Shown: positions 7,758-16,501 of the stretch, one piece after another
Layout of the letters: every line of letters begins with the position of its first letter
Position numbering within the stretch: the stretch's first letter is position 1
Assembly: GCA_964419445.1 (NCBI GenBank)
Contig: CAYQPE010000014.1
Span: forward strand, 1-29,406
Direction of reading: 5' to 3'
From: JABHHG01 sp964419445
GTDB lineage: Bacteria > Fidelibacterota > Marinisomatia > SCGC-AAA003-L08 > D37C17
Length of the DNA: 29,406 nt
The notes under the pieces: generated by a model
The model's input: the letters and a program-made list of their open reading frames with translations, nothing else
Databases searched by the model: none
Told to the model about the DNA's origin: nothing
Translations under genes and position numbers: made by a program

Positions 7758-9503
7758 TTCTTTACTTTCTTCGCCACCATCTCCCAATTCATCTTGAGGA
7801 GATAGTATATCATAATACTGATTTAAATCACTCACAACCTCAATGGCTCTATGATAATCAGAATCCACTTCTAATGATGCTTTTATTCTTGCTTTATCAT
7901 CAATTAAAATGCGTGAAAATTCACGTTTTAGTCCATTAACAATCCACTTATAATTGGTAGGATTATTGAATTGGAATTTTCTTTCAGATTCATAAAAATT
8001 ATGTAATCGTTTTGTCAAATTACTAACAGAAGGCTTTCTCCAAAACAATATTTTATCCATAAGTGAGAATTCATTTACTGAGTGCAGAGAAGACATTTTT
8101 TCTTTCATTCTATCTAATTCTTTTTCGCCAGGAAGCGTGTAGTTTATATCGTATTCTGATAAAAATTGTTCAAAATCTGACATCACTTTAGACGTTATTT
8201 CAAAATCTTCACCAAGGCCTTCACGATGCACATAGGATGCAGCAAATGTTAAAAAGGCACTCTCTCTCCAAAGACCTTGTACATACGGTGGCAATGGATT
8301 TATTTCAGTAACTATATCAGGAGCAATACCACCACCCCCTTTAACAATTCGACCACCTGTTGTGACAAACAAACTATCATGTTTATCCAAGCCATCAGTT
8401 AAAAACCCATTATCTAAATAGTCTTGTTTCTGGATTAATCTTCCAGATGGGGTATAATATTTAGCAGTCGTTACTTTTAGCGTAGTGGTGTCATTTAATG
8501 AAAACATGCTTTGCACCAAGCCCTTGCCAAAGGAGTTTTGTCCAATAATTACAGCCCTATCTAAATCTTGTAAAACACCAGCTAAAATTTCACTGGCAGA
8601 TGCACTACTTCTATTAATGAGTACTGCAATGGGAATTTCATTATCTACAAGAGGTTTTCGTCGCCCACTCCATGATTTATTGGATCTATTAATTCGTCCT
8701 TTTGAACTGAGCAATTCTTCGCCTCGAGATGTTAAAATATCTAACATTCTAATGGCATTACTTAATAATCCACCAGAATTAGAACGCAAATCAATAACCA
8801 AGCCTTCCATACCATTTTCAGTCATTGACATTACTGCATTTCTAAAATCTTTTGCCGTGTTACGAGAAAACTTCTTTACGCGGATATAACCAATACTATT
8901 TTCATCTAATCCCCAATAAGGAACGTCATTAAGTTTTATGTTCGCACGCGTTAACTCAAATTTTAATTTCTGTTTTGGGTATGGTCGTAAAATATGAAGT
9001 GTAACTGTAGTACCTAATTCCCCTCTGATGAGCTCAGATACTTCTTTAATTTTCATGCCCTCAGTAAAGGTTGAATCGATTTTATAAATCTGATCACCTG
9101 AATGAATTCCTTCTGAATATGCAGGACTATCCTCCATTGGAGCTAAAACGGTAAGGGTGTCCCTTCGCATCCCAATTTGAATTCCCACGCCTCCATACTT
9201 ACCCGTTTTCAACATATCATAACGCTCTTTGCTTGACCCTACTAATAACTTAGTATATGGATCTACAGGATTAAGCATTCCTTTGATACCTGATTTAATT
9301 ATTTCGGCTTCGTTTATAGAATCCACATAGGTTTCTCTTAGTTTAAAAAATGTAGTTTCTAGCATATCCAAATAATCACGAGTTTCCTCGGTAGTGGATC
9401 GATCTAATTCTTTTTTAGGTCTCTTTTGAGCATTTTGTGATTTTGAATTGGGAATAATCATCCCAATTAATAAAATGATAAATATAAACCTTAAATAATT
9501 CAT
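7755..9503 (-). CDS. Secreted S41-family C-terminal processing protease (CtpA/Prc-like)
   Basis: A 582-aa serine protease of the carboxyl-terminal processing type. An N-terminal hydrophobic segment (about 4-18) predicts export to the periplasm or membrane anchoring. A PDZ domain spans about 98-175 (KYGGVGIQIG, DSPAYSEGIHSGDQI). The S41 core follows with LRSNSGGLL, then SASASEI at 300-306, placing the nucleophile at Ser302, and SFGKG with the general base at Lys327. The 25-residue spacing equals that of Prc Ser452/Lys477. About 180 residues follow the core, of unassigned fold. The gene overlaps tmk by 4 nt (ATGA). Substrates cannot be told from sequence; family members process C-termini of envelope proteins. 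Confidence 0.93.
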   Translation of the reverse strand: MNYLRFIFIILLIGMIIPNSKSQNAQKRPKKELDRSTTEETRDYLDMLETTFFKLRETYVDSINEAEIIKSGIKGMLNPVDPYTKLLVGSSKERYDMLKTGKYGGVGIQIGMRRDTLTVLAPMEDSPAYSEGIHSGDQIYKIDSTFTEGMKIKEVSELIRGELGTTVTLHILRPYPKQKLKFELTRANIKLNDVPYWGLDENSIGYIRVKKFSRNTAKDFRNAVMSMTENGMEGLVIDLRSNSGGLLSNAIRMLDILTSRGEELLSSKGRINRSNKSWSGRRKPLVDNEIPIAVLINRSSASASEILAGVLQDLDRAVIIGQNSFGKGLVQSMFSLNDTTTLKVTTAKYYTPSGRLIQKQDYLDNGFLTDGLDKHDSLFVTTGGRIVKGGGGIAPDIVTEINPLPPYVQGLWRESAFLTFAASYVHREGLGEDFEITSKVMSDFEQFLSEYDINYTLPGEKELDRMKEKMSSLHSVNEFSLMDKILFWRKPSVSNLTKRLHNFYESERKFQFNNPTNYKWIVNGLKREFSRILIDDKARIKASLEVDSDYHRAIEVVSDLNQYYDILSPQDELGDGGEESKE

Positions 9504-10123
9504 GATAATTCCTCAAATTTTTCTGTCATAAGTTGACAAACTTTCTGAAAAACAGTGTCCTCATCCTTTGATGCATTAATATCTTCTATACGTGATTCTT
9601 GTTGTAAAATTTGTAAATAGCCTTCATTCACTGATGACAAAAAGCCATTCCCTGAAGATTCCATGCGGTCATCAGATTCACTACTTCTACGCAAAATTGA
9701 CTCCTCAACAGTTATATGCAAAAAAAATGTTAAATGGGGATATAATCCATTAATTGCAAAATGATTCATTTTTTTTAATAGTTCTACATCTAATCCCCGT
9801 CCAAACCCTTGATATGCAATAGTACTATCAATATATCGATCACAAATTACATACTTATCATCTTCTAATGCAGGGATAATAACTTCATTCACGAGCTGAG
9901 CTCTTGCAGATAAAAATAAAAGGGATTCTGCATTAGAAGATAAATTTAAATTCTTTCTATCCAACAAAACATCCCTTACCTTTTCAGAAACGGATGTTCC
10001 ACCAGGCTCACGAACAATGATATTTGGAATATTTTTATCATCCAACCATGAAGATAGCATATTGATCTGGGTAGATTTCCCAGAGCCATCAATACCTTCA
10101 AATGTAATAAATCTACCACTCAC
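9500..10123 (-). CDS. tmk: Thymidylate kinase
   Basis: Phosphorylates dTMP to dTDP with ATP for DNA synthesis; 207 aa, normal for the family. Motifs: P-loop FEGIDGSGKST (about 8-18), REPGGT, the DRYIDSTIAYQG segment that binds dTMP, and a lid region around RRSSESDDRME. The GTG start at 10123 overlaps the rsmI stop (GTGA), and the end overlaps the S41 protease start (ATGA), so all three should be translated from one message. Confidence 0.96.
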   Translation of the reverse strand: MSGRFITFEGIDGSGKSTQINMLSSWLDDKNIPNIIVREPGGTSVSEKVRDVLLDRKNLNLSSNAESLLFLSARAQLVNEVIIPALEDDKYVICDRYIDSTIAYQGFGRGLDVELLKKMNHFAINGLYPHLTFFLHITVEESILRRSSESDDRMESSGNGFLSSVNEGYLQILQQESRIEDINASKDEDTVFQKVCQLMTEKFEELS

Positions 10124-10806
10124 GATAGTTTATAACCTTCTTTTGCAATAACCAATACAAACTCACCTTTGGGAGTTTTTTCACTAAAATAGGAAATTGC
10201 TTCTGCTACAGTCCCCATAACAGTCTCTTCAAACTTTTTAGTAATTTCTCTACACACAGTTATTATTCTGTCTTCACCCATATACATTGCAATATCATTC
10301 AGTGTCTTATTAACACGCATTGGGGACTCATAAATTACCACTGAAGATTCAAGAGAATTTAAAAATTCAAAGCGTGTTTTTCGTCCTTTTTTCTTGGGTA
10401 AAAACCCTTCAAAGAAAAAGCAGTCTGTAGGGAGACCTGAAATGGATAAAGCCGAAACTACAGCTGAAGGGCCAGGGATTGACACTACCTCTATATTATT
10501 AAGATGTGCTGAATGTACAACTCTATATCCAGGGTCGGAAATACATGGTGTACCTGCATCTGAGACCAAGGCAATAGAGTTTCCATCCAATAAAGATTCT
10601 ACAAGCTCTTGAGCCCTATATTGTTCATTTTTATCATGATATGAAATACATCTATTTTCTATTTCAAAATGATTTAATAATCGCTTGGTAATACGTGTAT
10701 CTTCAGCAGCAATTAAATCTACATTAGATAGCGTATCAATGGCTCGTTGTGAAGTGTCTGAAAGGTTCCCAATGGGAGTTGCAACCACATAGAGAGTTCC
10801 TGGCAC
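10120..10806 (-). CDS. rsmI: 16S rRNA (cytidine1402-2'-O)-methyltransferase RsmI
   Basis: A SAM-dependent tetrapyrrole-methylase-fold enzyme that methylates the ribose of C1402 in the 16S rRNA decoding centre. Diagnostic segments: LYVVATPIGNLSD (5-17), AAEDTR, SDAGTPCISDPGYRVV, and SIPGPSAVVSALSISGLP. At 228 aa it lacks the longer C-terminal extension of the E. coli protein (about 286 aa); shorter versions are common. The start is GTG at 10806, sharing one base with the transaminase stop (TAGTG). It overlaps tmk by 4 nt. Confidence 0.95.
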   Translation of the reverse strand: MPGTLYVVATPIGNLSDTSQRAIDTLSNVDLIAAEDTRITKRLLNHFEIENRCISYHDKNEQYRAQELVESLLDGNSIALVSDAGTPCISDPGYRVVHSAHLNNIEVVSIPGPSAVVSALSISGLPTDCFFFEGFLPKKKGRKTRFEFLNSLESSVVIYESPMRVNKTLNDIAMYMGEDRIITVCREITKKFEETVMGTVAEAISYFSEKTPKGEFVLVIAKEGYKLS

Positions 10807-12122
10807 TATCGTAAAGAATCTCTCACAGATTTAGTAACAATATCCATGGCTGTATCAATATCTTCAGTGGTAACATTTAAATGTGGTCTGAATCGAATAG
10901 CCTGATCACCTGAAGTTAAAATTAGCAAATCATTTTCCATCATTTTACCCCAAACATGATCACGTTCAGTTCCAGATGGCAAATCAAATGCAGCAAATAA
11001 CCCGAGTCCTCGTGGATTTGTAACAAACCCAGGAAACTCATTGGTCAATTCTTTAATTTTATTTAATAAATACTCACCTTTTACTCGTGCATTCTCAACT
11101 AAATTCTCATCACGAATTACCTCTAATATAATTTTGAAACGCATCATATCTGTAAGGTTTCCACCAAAAGTTGAATTAATTCGACTGGATTCAGCGAATA
11201 CATTTTTTTCAACTTCATCAATTCTACTTCCAGCTAATGCCCCACATACTTGTGCTTTTTTACCAAATGATATTACATCTGGATTCACAGAATAATGCTC
11301 ATGTGCCCACATTTTACCGGTTATACCGATACCTGTTTGCACTTCGTCAAAAATGAAAAGAATTTCATTTTCATCACAAATTTCTCGAAGTTGTACAAAA
11401 AATTCATCTCTAAACTGATGGTCACCACCTTCACCTTGAATCGGTTCAATGAGCAATGCAGCAATATCATCGGGATTTTTTGCAATAGCTTCCTTAATTT
11501 CTGAAATTGCCAGTACTTCACGCTCTTTTACATCTACCAAAACCTCATCTGTAATAGGGAATTTTAAATATGGATTTTCGATACGTGGCCAATCAAATTT
11601 CGGGAAATACATTGTTTTTCGAGGGTCAGTAGTATTAGTTAGAGAAAGCGTATATCCTGTACGACCATGAAATGCTTGTTTGAAATGAATTACTTGTAAT
11701 CCTTTTTCACCCTTACCTGCCTCTAAATTTTTACGTACTTTCCAATCGAATGCAATTTTAAGTGCATTCTCTACTGCCAAAGCTCCACCTTCAATAAAAA
11801 AGGTATGCTTTAAATAATCAGGAATTGCAATTTCATCAAAAACACGAACAAATTCTGCATAATCAGAATTATAAATATCCGAAAGGGTAGGTTTAGATAA
11901 AGCCACTCTCCCCAACAAATCTTTATTTTCTAATATTCGTGGATGATTATACCCAATTGCCCCTGATGCAAACATGGAAAACATATCCAAATATTCTTTA
12001 CCATTCCGTTCATCTACTATCCACGAACCGTGACTTTTTTGTAAATCTTGGATGGTATCAAATCCATCGGCTAAAATATTTTTACCTAAAACTTCTCTTA
12101 CTTTACTAGCTGCTACAGACAT
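10806..12122 (-). CDS. lat: L-lysine 6-transaminase (lysine epsilon-aminotransferase)
   Basis: A class III PLP aminotransferase of 438 aa. L-lysine 6-transaminases move the epsilon-amino group of lysine to 2-oxoglutarate, giving 2-aminoadipate 6-semialdehyde. The N-terminus SWIVDERNGKEYLDMFSMFASGAIGYNHP and HFKQAFHGRTGYTLSLTNT are characteristic of the LAT subgroup rather than of ornithine or GABA transaminases. FDEVQTGIGITGK contains the pyridine-nitrogen aspartate (D259), and FGKKAQVCG holds the Schiff-base lysine (K288 or K289). It lies 8 nt after an ALDH7-type dehydrogenase whose substrate would be its product. Confidence in the subgroup is good; substrate specificity is inferred from sequence style and neighbour. 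Confidence 0.9.
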   Translation of the reverse strand: MSVAASKVREVLGKNILADGFDTIQDLQKSHGSWIVDERNGKEYLDMFSMFASGAIGYNHPRILENKDLLGRVALSKPTLSDIYNSDYAEFVRVFDEIAIPDYLKHTFFIEGGALAVENALKIAFDWKVRKNLEAGKGEKGLQVIHFKQAFHGRTGYTLSLTNTTDPRKTMYFPKFDWPRIENPYLKFPITDEVLVDVKEREVLAISEIKEAIAKNPDDIAALLIEPIQGEGGDHQFRDEFFVQLREICDENEILFIFDEVQTGIGITGKMWAHEHYSVNPDVISFGKKAQVCGALAGSRIDEVEKNVFAESSRINSTFGGNLTDMMRFKIILEVIRDENLVENARVKGEYLLNKIKELTNEFPGFVTNPRGLGLFAAFDLPSGTERDHVWGKMMENDLLILTSGDQAIRFRPHLNVTTEDIDTAMDIVTKSVRDSLR

Positions 12123-12130
12123 ATTTTTCC

Positions 12131-13645
12131 TTATAATTCGAATTTAATTCCTTGGGCCAATGGTAAATCTTTACCCCAGTTTATGGTGTTGGTTTGGCGA
12201 CGCATATAAACTTTCCAAGCATCTGAACCAGACTCTCTTCCGCCACCGGTTTCTTTTTCTCCACCAAAAGCTCCACCAACTTCTGCTCCAGATGTACCAA
12301 TATTTACATTGGCAATTCCGCAATCACTTCCTTTATGAGAAAGGAAGGTTTCTGAATTCATCACATTAGTTGTGAAAATTGCTGATGATAACCCTTGTGG
12401 CACACCATTATGCTGACCAATAGCATCATCTAAATCTTCATATTCTAAGATATATAAAATTGGAGCAAATGTTTCTTCTTGAACTATGTCAAAACTATTC
12501 TTTGCCTTTACAATAGTCGGTTCAACAAAAAATCCATCACCCTCTATGGCCTTACCACCATATACAATCTCAGCACCTTCAGATTTTGCTTTTTCTAATG
12601 CATTTTGATAATCTTCAACAGCGGCACCATCAATGAGTGGTCCCATCAATGTATTGTCATCAAGTGGATCCCCAATTCTTACCTGCTTATATGCATTTAC
12701 AAGCTTATTTACCAAATCATCAGACTGTGATTTGTGTACTAAAATTCGACGAGTACTGGTACATCGTTGTCCTGCGGTTCCAACTGCACCGAAAACTATT
12801 GCCGGAACTACCAAATCCATATTGGCTTCTGTATCGACGATGATGGCATTATTTCCACCTAATTCAAGAATAGTTTTACCTAAGCGCTCACCCACAACGC
12901 CACCGATTCGTTTACCCATTCGTGTAGAACCTGTAGCAGATATTAAAGGTACTCGAGTATCATTTATAAGTCGTTCCCCAATTGTTGAACCTCTACCAAT
13001 AATCAAACTGAATATGCCTTTATATCCATTTTTTTCGAGTACTCGATTACATAGATGTTGAATAGCAATTGCACATAATGTTGTTTTTGAAGATGGTTTC
13101 CAAATTGTCACATCACCACAAACAGCAGCAATGAAAGCATTCCATGACCAAACCGCTACTGGAAAATTAAATGCAGATATTACACCCACAAGTCCTAATG
13201 GATGGTATTGCTCATACATTCTGTGCAATGGTCTTTCTGAATGCATAGTTAAACCGTATAATTGGCGGGATAAGCCAACGGCAAAATCTGCAATATCAAT
13301 CATTTCCTGTACTTCACCATCGCCTTCTGCTTTAATTTTTCCCATCTCTAGGGCTACCAAACTACCCAATAAATCTTTTTTATCACGCAGCTCATTAGCC
13401 ATTTCCAAAATTAATTGGCCACGAATTGGCGCAGGTACCATTCTCCATTCTTCAAAAGCTATCTGACTTTCTTTAATTACTTTTTCATAATCTTCTTCTG
13501 AGCACTGATATACCTTACCTAACAACTCACCATTTGTAGGATTATATGATTCTATAACACCTGCATCTTCAGTTGCTGACCACCATCCATTAATACTGGC
13601 ACCATAATTTACACCTTCTACACCAAGCTTTTTTAAAATATCCAT
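12131..13645 (-). CDS. ALDH7-family aldehyde dehydrogenase, probable 2-aminoadipate semialdehyde dehydrogenase
   Basis: A 504-aa NAD(P)+-dependent aldehyde dehydrogenase. Visible features: ISAFNFPVAVWSWNA and IWKPSSKT of the cofactor domain, TGSTRMG (238-244), the general-base glutamate in ELGGNNA (E261), and the catalytic cysteine in GTAGQRCTSTRR (C295). The AFNFPVAVWSWN and GQRCTSTRR wording is that of ALDH7 (antiquitin/AmaB), whose members oxidise 2-aminoadipate 6-semialdehyde to 2-aminoadipate. It is directly upstream of lat, so the two form a short lysine catabolic pathway. The family call is strong; another semialdehyde as substrate cannot be excluded. Confidence 0.92.
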   Translation of the reverse strand: MDILKKLGVEGVNYGASINGWWSATEDAGVIESYNPTNGELLGKVYQCSEEDYEKVIKESQIAFEEWRMVPAPIRGQLILEMANELRDKKDLLGSLVALEMGKIKAEGDGEVQEMIDIADFAVGLSRQLYGLTMHSERPLHRMYEQYHPLGLVGVISAFNFPVAVWSWNAFIAAVCGDVTIWKPSSKTTLCAIAIQHLCNRVLEKNGYKGIFSLIIGRGSTIGERLINDTRVPLISATGSTRMGKRIGGVVGERLGKTILELGGNNAIIVDTEANMDLVVPAIVFGAVGTAGQRCTSTRRILVHKSQSDDLVNKLVNAYKQVRIGDPLDDNTLMGPLIDGAAVEDYQNALEKAKSEGAEIVYGGKAIEGDGFFVEPTIVKAKNSFDIVQEETFAPILYILEYEDLDDAIGQHNGVPQGLSSAIFTTNVMNSETFLSHKGSDCGIANVNIGTSGAEVGGAFGGEKETGGGRESGSDAWKVYMRRQTNTINWGKDLPLAQGIKFEL

Positions 13646-13691
13646 TATATACCTTATTTTAACTATTTATATACTTCACTTAAAGTTATAC

Positions 13692-14666
13692 TTAAACTTC
13701 CCAACATCTGACATGATGTTGATTTTTTACATTTTTTAGTTCTAATATGGGTGACTCAATTTTACATTTATCAACCACCTTTTCACAGCGTGGATTAAAA
13801 TGACACCCCTCTGGGAAATGAGTTGCACTAGGCACCATCCCCTTAATATTGTATAATTTCTCATCGCCGCTATCTTCGCCCATTTGCGGAATCGATGCTA
13901 GCAATCCTTTTGTATATGGATGCTGAGGATTCTTAAAAATCTCTTTTACATTTCCCTGTTCAACAATTTGGCCAGCATACATAACAATAACGCGATCACA
14001 AACTTCAGCCACTACCCCCAAATCATGGGTAATCATAATTACAGCCAAACCTAATTCTGATTGCAATTTTTGAATAAGCTCTAAAATCTGTGCTTGTATT
14101 GTCACATCCAAAGCTGTAGTTGGCTCATCAGCAATCAATACTTCAGGATTACATGATAATGCCATTGCAATCATTATACGTTGACGCATTCCACCAGATA
14201 ATTGATGAGGGTATTCATCAATTCGCTGTTCAGGTGATGGAATGCTCACTAAACGAAGCATTTCTAATGCTTTTTCTCTCGCATCTTCTTTATTTAATCC
14301 TTGATGAATGATTATCGCCTCTTCAATTTGATGCCCTACTGTAAATACTGGGTTTAGCGATGTCATTGGTTCTTGGAAAATCATAGAAATTTTGTTTCCA
14401 CGAATTTCTCTCATATCATCTTCGGGAATATCTAAAACATTTCGACCCTTATAAAGGATTTCACCGCCAGCAAAAAAACCGGGTGGCTGAGGGATTAGCT
14501 TCATTATCGATAATGATGTAACAGATTTTCCACAACCGGACTCTCCAACTATACCTAAAGTTTCTCCAGGATATACTGAAAAGCTTACATCATCAACCGC
14601 ATGTGCCACACCCTCATCGGTGTTAAAGTAAGTTTTTAGATTTTTTACTTGAATTATAGGTTCCAT
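13692..14666 (-). CDS. oppD: Oligopeptide/dipeptide ABC transporter ATP-binding protein (OppD/DppD type)
   Basis: Cytoplasmic ATPase of a peptide importer, 324 aa. Motifs: Walker A GESGCGKS (41-48), Q-loop at Q98, signature LSGGM (156-160), Walker B VLIADE (176-181), D-loop, and H-loop H214. The family-specific C-terminal domain (about 235-324) carries four cysteines (288, 294, 301, 321) in the CHFNPRC pattern, which in some Opp/Dpp ATPases binds an iron-sulfur cluster. Its likely partners oppA, oppB and oppC lie upstream, separated by the seven-gene membrane block. A 91-nt gap precedes it. No oppF is visible, so either the ATPase works as a homodimer or the partner lies elsewhere. Confidence 0.93.
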   Translation of the reverse strand: MEPIIQVKNLKTYFNTDEGVAHAVDDVSFSVYPGETLGIVGESGCGKSVTSLSIMKLIPQPPGFFAGGEILYKGRNVLDIPEDDMREIRGNKISMIFQEPMTSLNPVFTVGHQIEEAIIIHQGLNKEDAREKALEMLRLVSIPSPEQRIDEYPHQLSGGMRQRIMIAMALSCNPEVLIADEPTTALDVTIQAQILELIQKLQSELGLAVIMITHDLGVVAEVCDRVIVMYAGQIVEQGNVKEIFKNPQHPYTKGLLASIPQMGEDSGDEKLYNIKGMVPSATHFPEGCHFNPRCEKVVDKCKIESPILELKNVKNQHHVRCWEV

Positions 14667-14757
14667 AAAATGATACTATTTGGCAAAAAATAGCCCAGAA
14701 ATTTACGGAATCTATGACTGGTTTTCACCTAATAATTCGGTGAATAGTATGATGTTT

Positions 14758-15609
14758 TTAAGATTCTGATATTGACTCAGGTTTATTCCTTGATGAATCC
14801 ACAAAACTCCAAATAGCTAACAGAATTAACATTACCACTAAAATTACACTGGTAGCATAATTATATTGAGGAGAATTGTGAAGTATTAAATCATCAAAAC
14901 GGCCAATTAGGAGAGAAATTCTTCCCATTACTGCAAAACCAAATGATGCACCAAATTTAATCATTAAAAAATAAATTCCAACTTTGCTGATTTTACCCAC
15001 AACACCAGTCTGCTCTTTTGAGAAAAAGAAATATACCAATCCTGAAATAGTACCTACAAAGAGAATTAATCCATTTATGATGGACCACCAATCGCCGTCA
15101 AGATTTACCGTAGATGCCTTTATTTGCAAAAGCACATCAGAGTTTAAAAAACCATAAAATCGAAGGCCTGCTGCCATCCCTACGATATAAGCAATTGCCC
15201 AACGGGCAAGCCAACCTAAGCTGGGAATCAACCGTAATAACATAAAAATACCCAAAATAAATGGAACGAGGTAAATAGTATTAATACTATCAAATCCCAC
15301 TATGCCACCTTTTGGGAAAATACTTCGATCTAGCCATCCGCCCAATGTGGTAATGAAATTGAAAATCTCATAAATAAAATACCAAGCCTTATACAATAAG
15401 CCCATATCTTCACTGCCATCAATTTGAGGCCATAGGCGACCAAATAAATTGGGTTGAACTTGTTGCCAAAAGGATATTACTGCCACATAACCTGCAGAAA
15501 TTCCTATATAGAGATGCTCTGCAGCTTTATAGAATGGATTATCCTTATAAAGGTAACTAAAGATTGATAATGTGAGAAATACACTTAACCATACACCAAA
15601 TAATTCCAT
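14758..15609 (-). CDS. Polytopic membrane protein of the seven-gene block (last gene)
   Basis: I do not recognise a named family. It has 283 aa and about seven hydrophobic segments (roughly 5-22, 30-48, 112-128, 130-150, 178-198, 208-232, 253-272). The loop between the second and third is long (about 60 aa), Trp-rich, and contains FPKGGIVGFDS. The C-terminus is short and polar. A GGGGTG-type Shine-Dalgarno lies upstream, and the start is only 2 nt after the stop of the preceding gene, so the two are coupled. It is probably an integral subunit of a complex built with its neighbours. No pore, transporter or enzyme motif is visible. Confidence 0.8.
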   Translation of the reverse strand: MELFGVWLSVFLTLSIFSYLYKDNPFYKAAEHLYIGISAGYVAVISFWQQVQPNLFGRLWPQIDGSEDMGLLYKAWYFIYEIFNFITTLGGWLDRSIFPKGGIVGFDSINTIYLVPFILGIFMLLRLIPSLGWLARWAIAYIVGMAAGLRFYGFLNSDVLLQIKASTVNLDGDWWSIINGLILFVGTISGLVYFFFSKEQTGVVGKISKVGIYFLMIKFGASFGFAVMGRISLLIGRFDDLILHNSPQYNYATSVILVVMLILLAIWSFVDSSRNKPESISES

Positions 15610-15611
15610 TA

Positions 15612-16493
15612 TTACACCCCTCTCTTATTTGATTTACGTGTGAGATAATATGTTATATTTCCAAAAATAATCAATAACACAATAATTAAATGTGCCATAG
15701 ATTGAGCTGCCATATTTATGGATGCCTTTCCAGGTTTAACTTTAATACCCTGTTTATGCAATTCATCTTCTACGAGTTGTTCATATTCTGCCGCACCAGG
15801 CATTCCTGATAGAATTCCTTTAATTTGATCATTTTCAACATAAGGAATAATATCCGTTACCTGTATAGATGTGCATCCAGTGGACATGGGGATTTTGTGT
15901 GGGTCACACCCAAACTGGACCCATTCTTTTGATCCAGGATAGCCTGCACTTAAACTAAAGACAAAGTCAAAGTCACTTAATTTATTAACACTCTGCATCA
16001 TTTGGATGTCATCAATATTATTACCCAGTAAATCAGCAGTGTACATCATTCGTATATTTGATGCAATTCCCTTCACCACAGCTTCGCCACCAGGCTTATA
16101 CCCTAAATTCACATAGTCCTTACCATATTCAAGACCAAAAGTGTTTTCTACTTCAGAAAAAGCCTCTGTTGCCATAAAATTTCCATCGGGCCATAATGCA
16201 ACTGCATATACTTGAATATCTTTCATAAATAAATGATTTAATAATGCTATAGATGATGGATGAATCTCGGGTTTAGTACTGGGGCCATACTCAAAGGATA
16301 CCAAAATTTTACTTCCATTTTCTAAATTATTAATTTCTTCAAATACACGTTGTGAATGCGTTGATGCTTTAATAGGCAATGTGAAATATTCTGGTACAAG
16401 TTTTGGTAAGAGTACCGATAAACCAACAAATAGAAATATTATTCGTCTATCCATAGAACCTAAAGCGATAAATATTTTTTTAACTGAATCCAT
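15612..16493 (-). CDS. Membrane-anchored protein with large, probably extracytoplasmic domain
   Basis: A protein of 293 aa with no family I can name. One transmembrane segment lies near each end (about 17-34 and 265-283). Basic residues flank both on the outer sides of the sequence (MDRR; RKSNKR at the C-terminus), so the positive-inside rule places the ~230-residue middle domain outside the cytoplasm. That domain looks alpha/beta: KILVSFEYGP, VYAVALWPDG, VNLGYKPGGEAV, FDFVFSLSAG, then MSTGCTSIQVTDIIPY. The SxGCTS segment with its single cysteine could be functional, but this is a guess. The Shine-Dalgarno (GGGAGAG) is clear, 8 nt after the previous stop. Confidence 0.8.
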   Translation of the reverse strand: MDSVKKIFIALGSMDRRIIFLFVGLSVLLPKLVPEYFTLPIKASTHSQRVFEEINNLENGSKILVSFEYGPSTKPEIHPSSIALLNHLFMKDIQVYAVALWPDGNFMATEAFSEVENTFGLEYGKDYVNLGYKPGGEAVVKGIASNIRMMYTADLLGNNIDDIQMMQSVNKLSDFDFVFSLSAGYPGSKEWVQFGCDPHKIPMSTGCTSIQVTDIIPYVENDQIKGILSGMPGAAEYEQLVEDELHKQGIKVKPGKASINMAAQSMAHLIIVLLIIFGNITYYLTRKSNKRGV

Positions 16494-16501
16494 AACTCTC
16501 C

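Noticed and set aside
8485..8889. Plus-strand open frame of 134 codons
   Set aside because: It lies entirely inside the S41 protease gene, opposite its catalytic region; it is a shadow with no domain resemblance.
12633..13061. Plus-strand open frame of 142 codons
   Set aside because: It is antisense to the aldehyde dehydrogenase, covering its conserved core, with no independent coding evidence.
14724..14744. Inverted repeat TTCACC/GGTGAA with a 9-nt loop between the membrane block and oppD
   Set aside because: The stem is only 6 bp and is not followed by a T-tract on either strand, so it is not a convincing terminator or operator.
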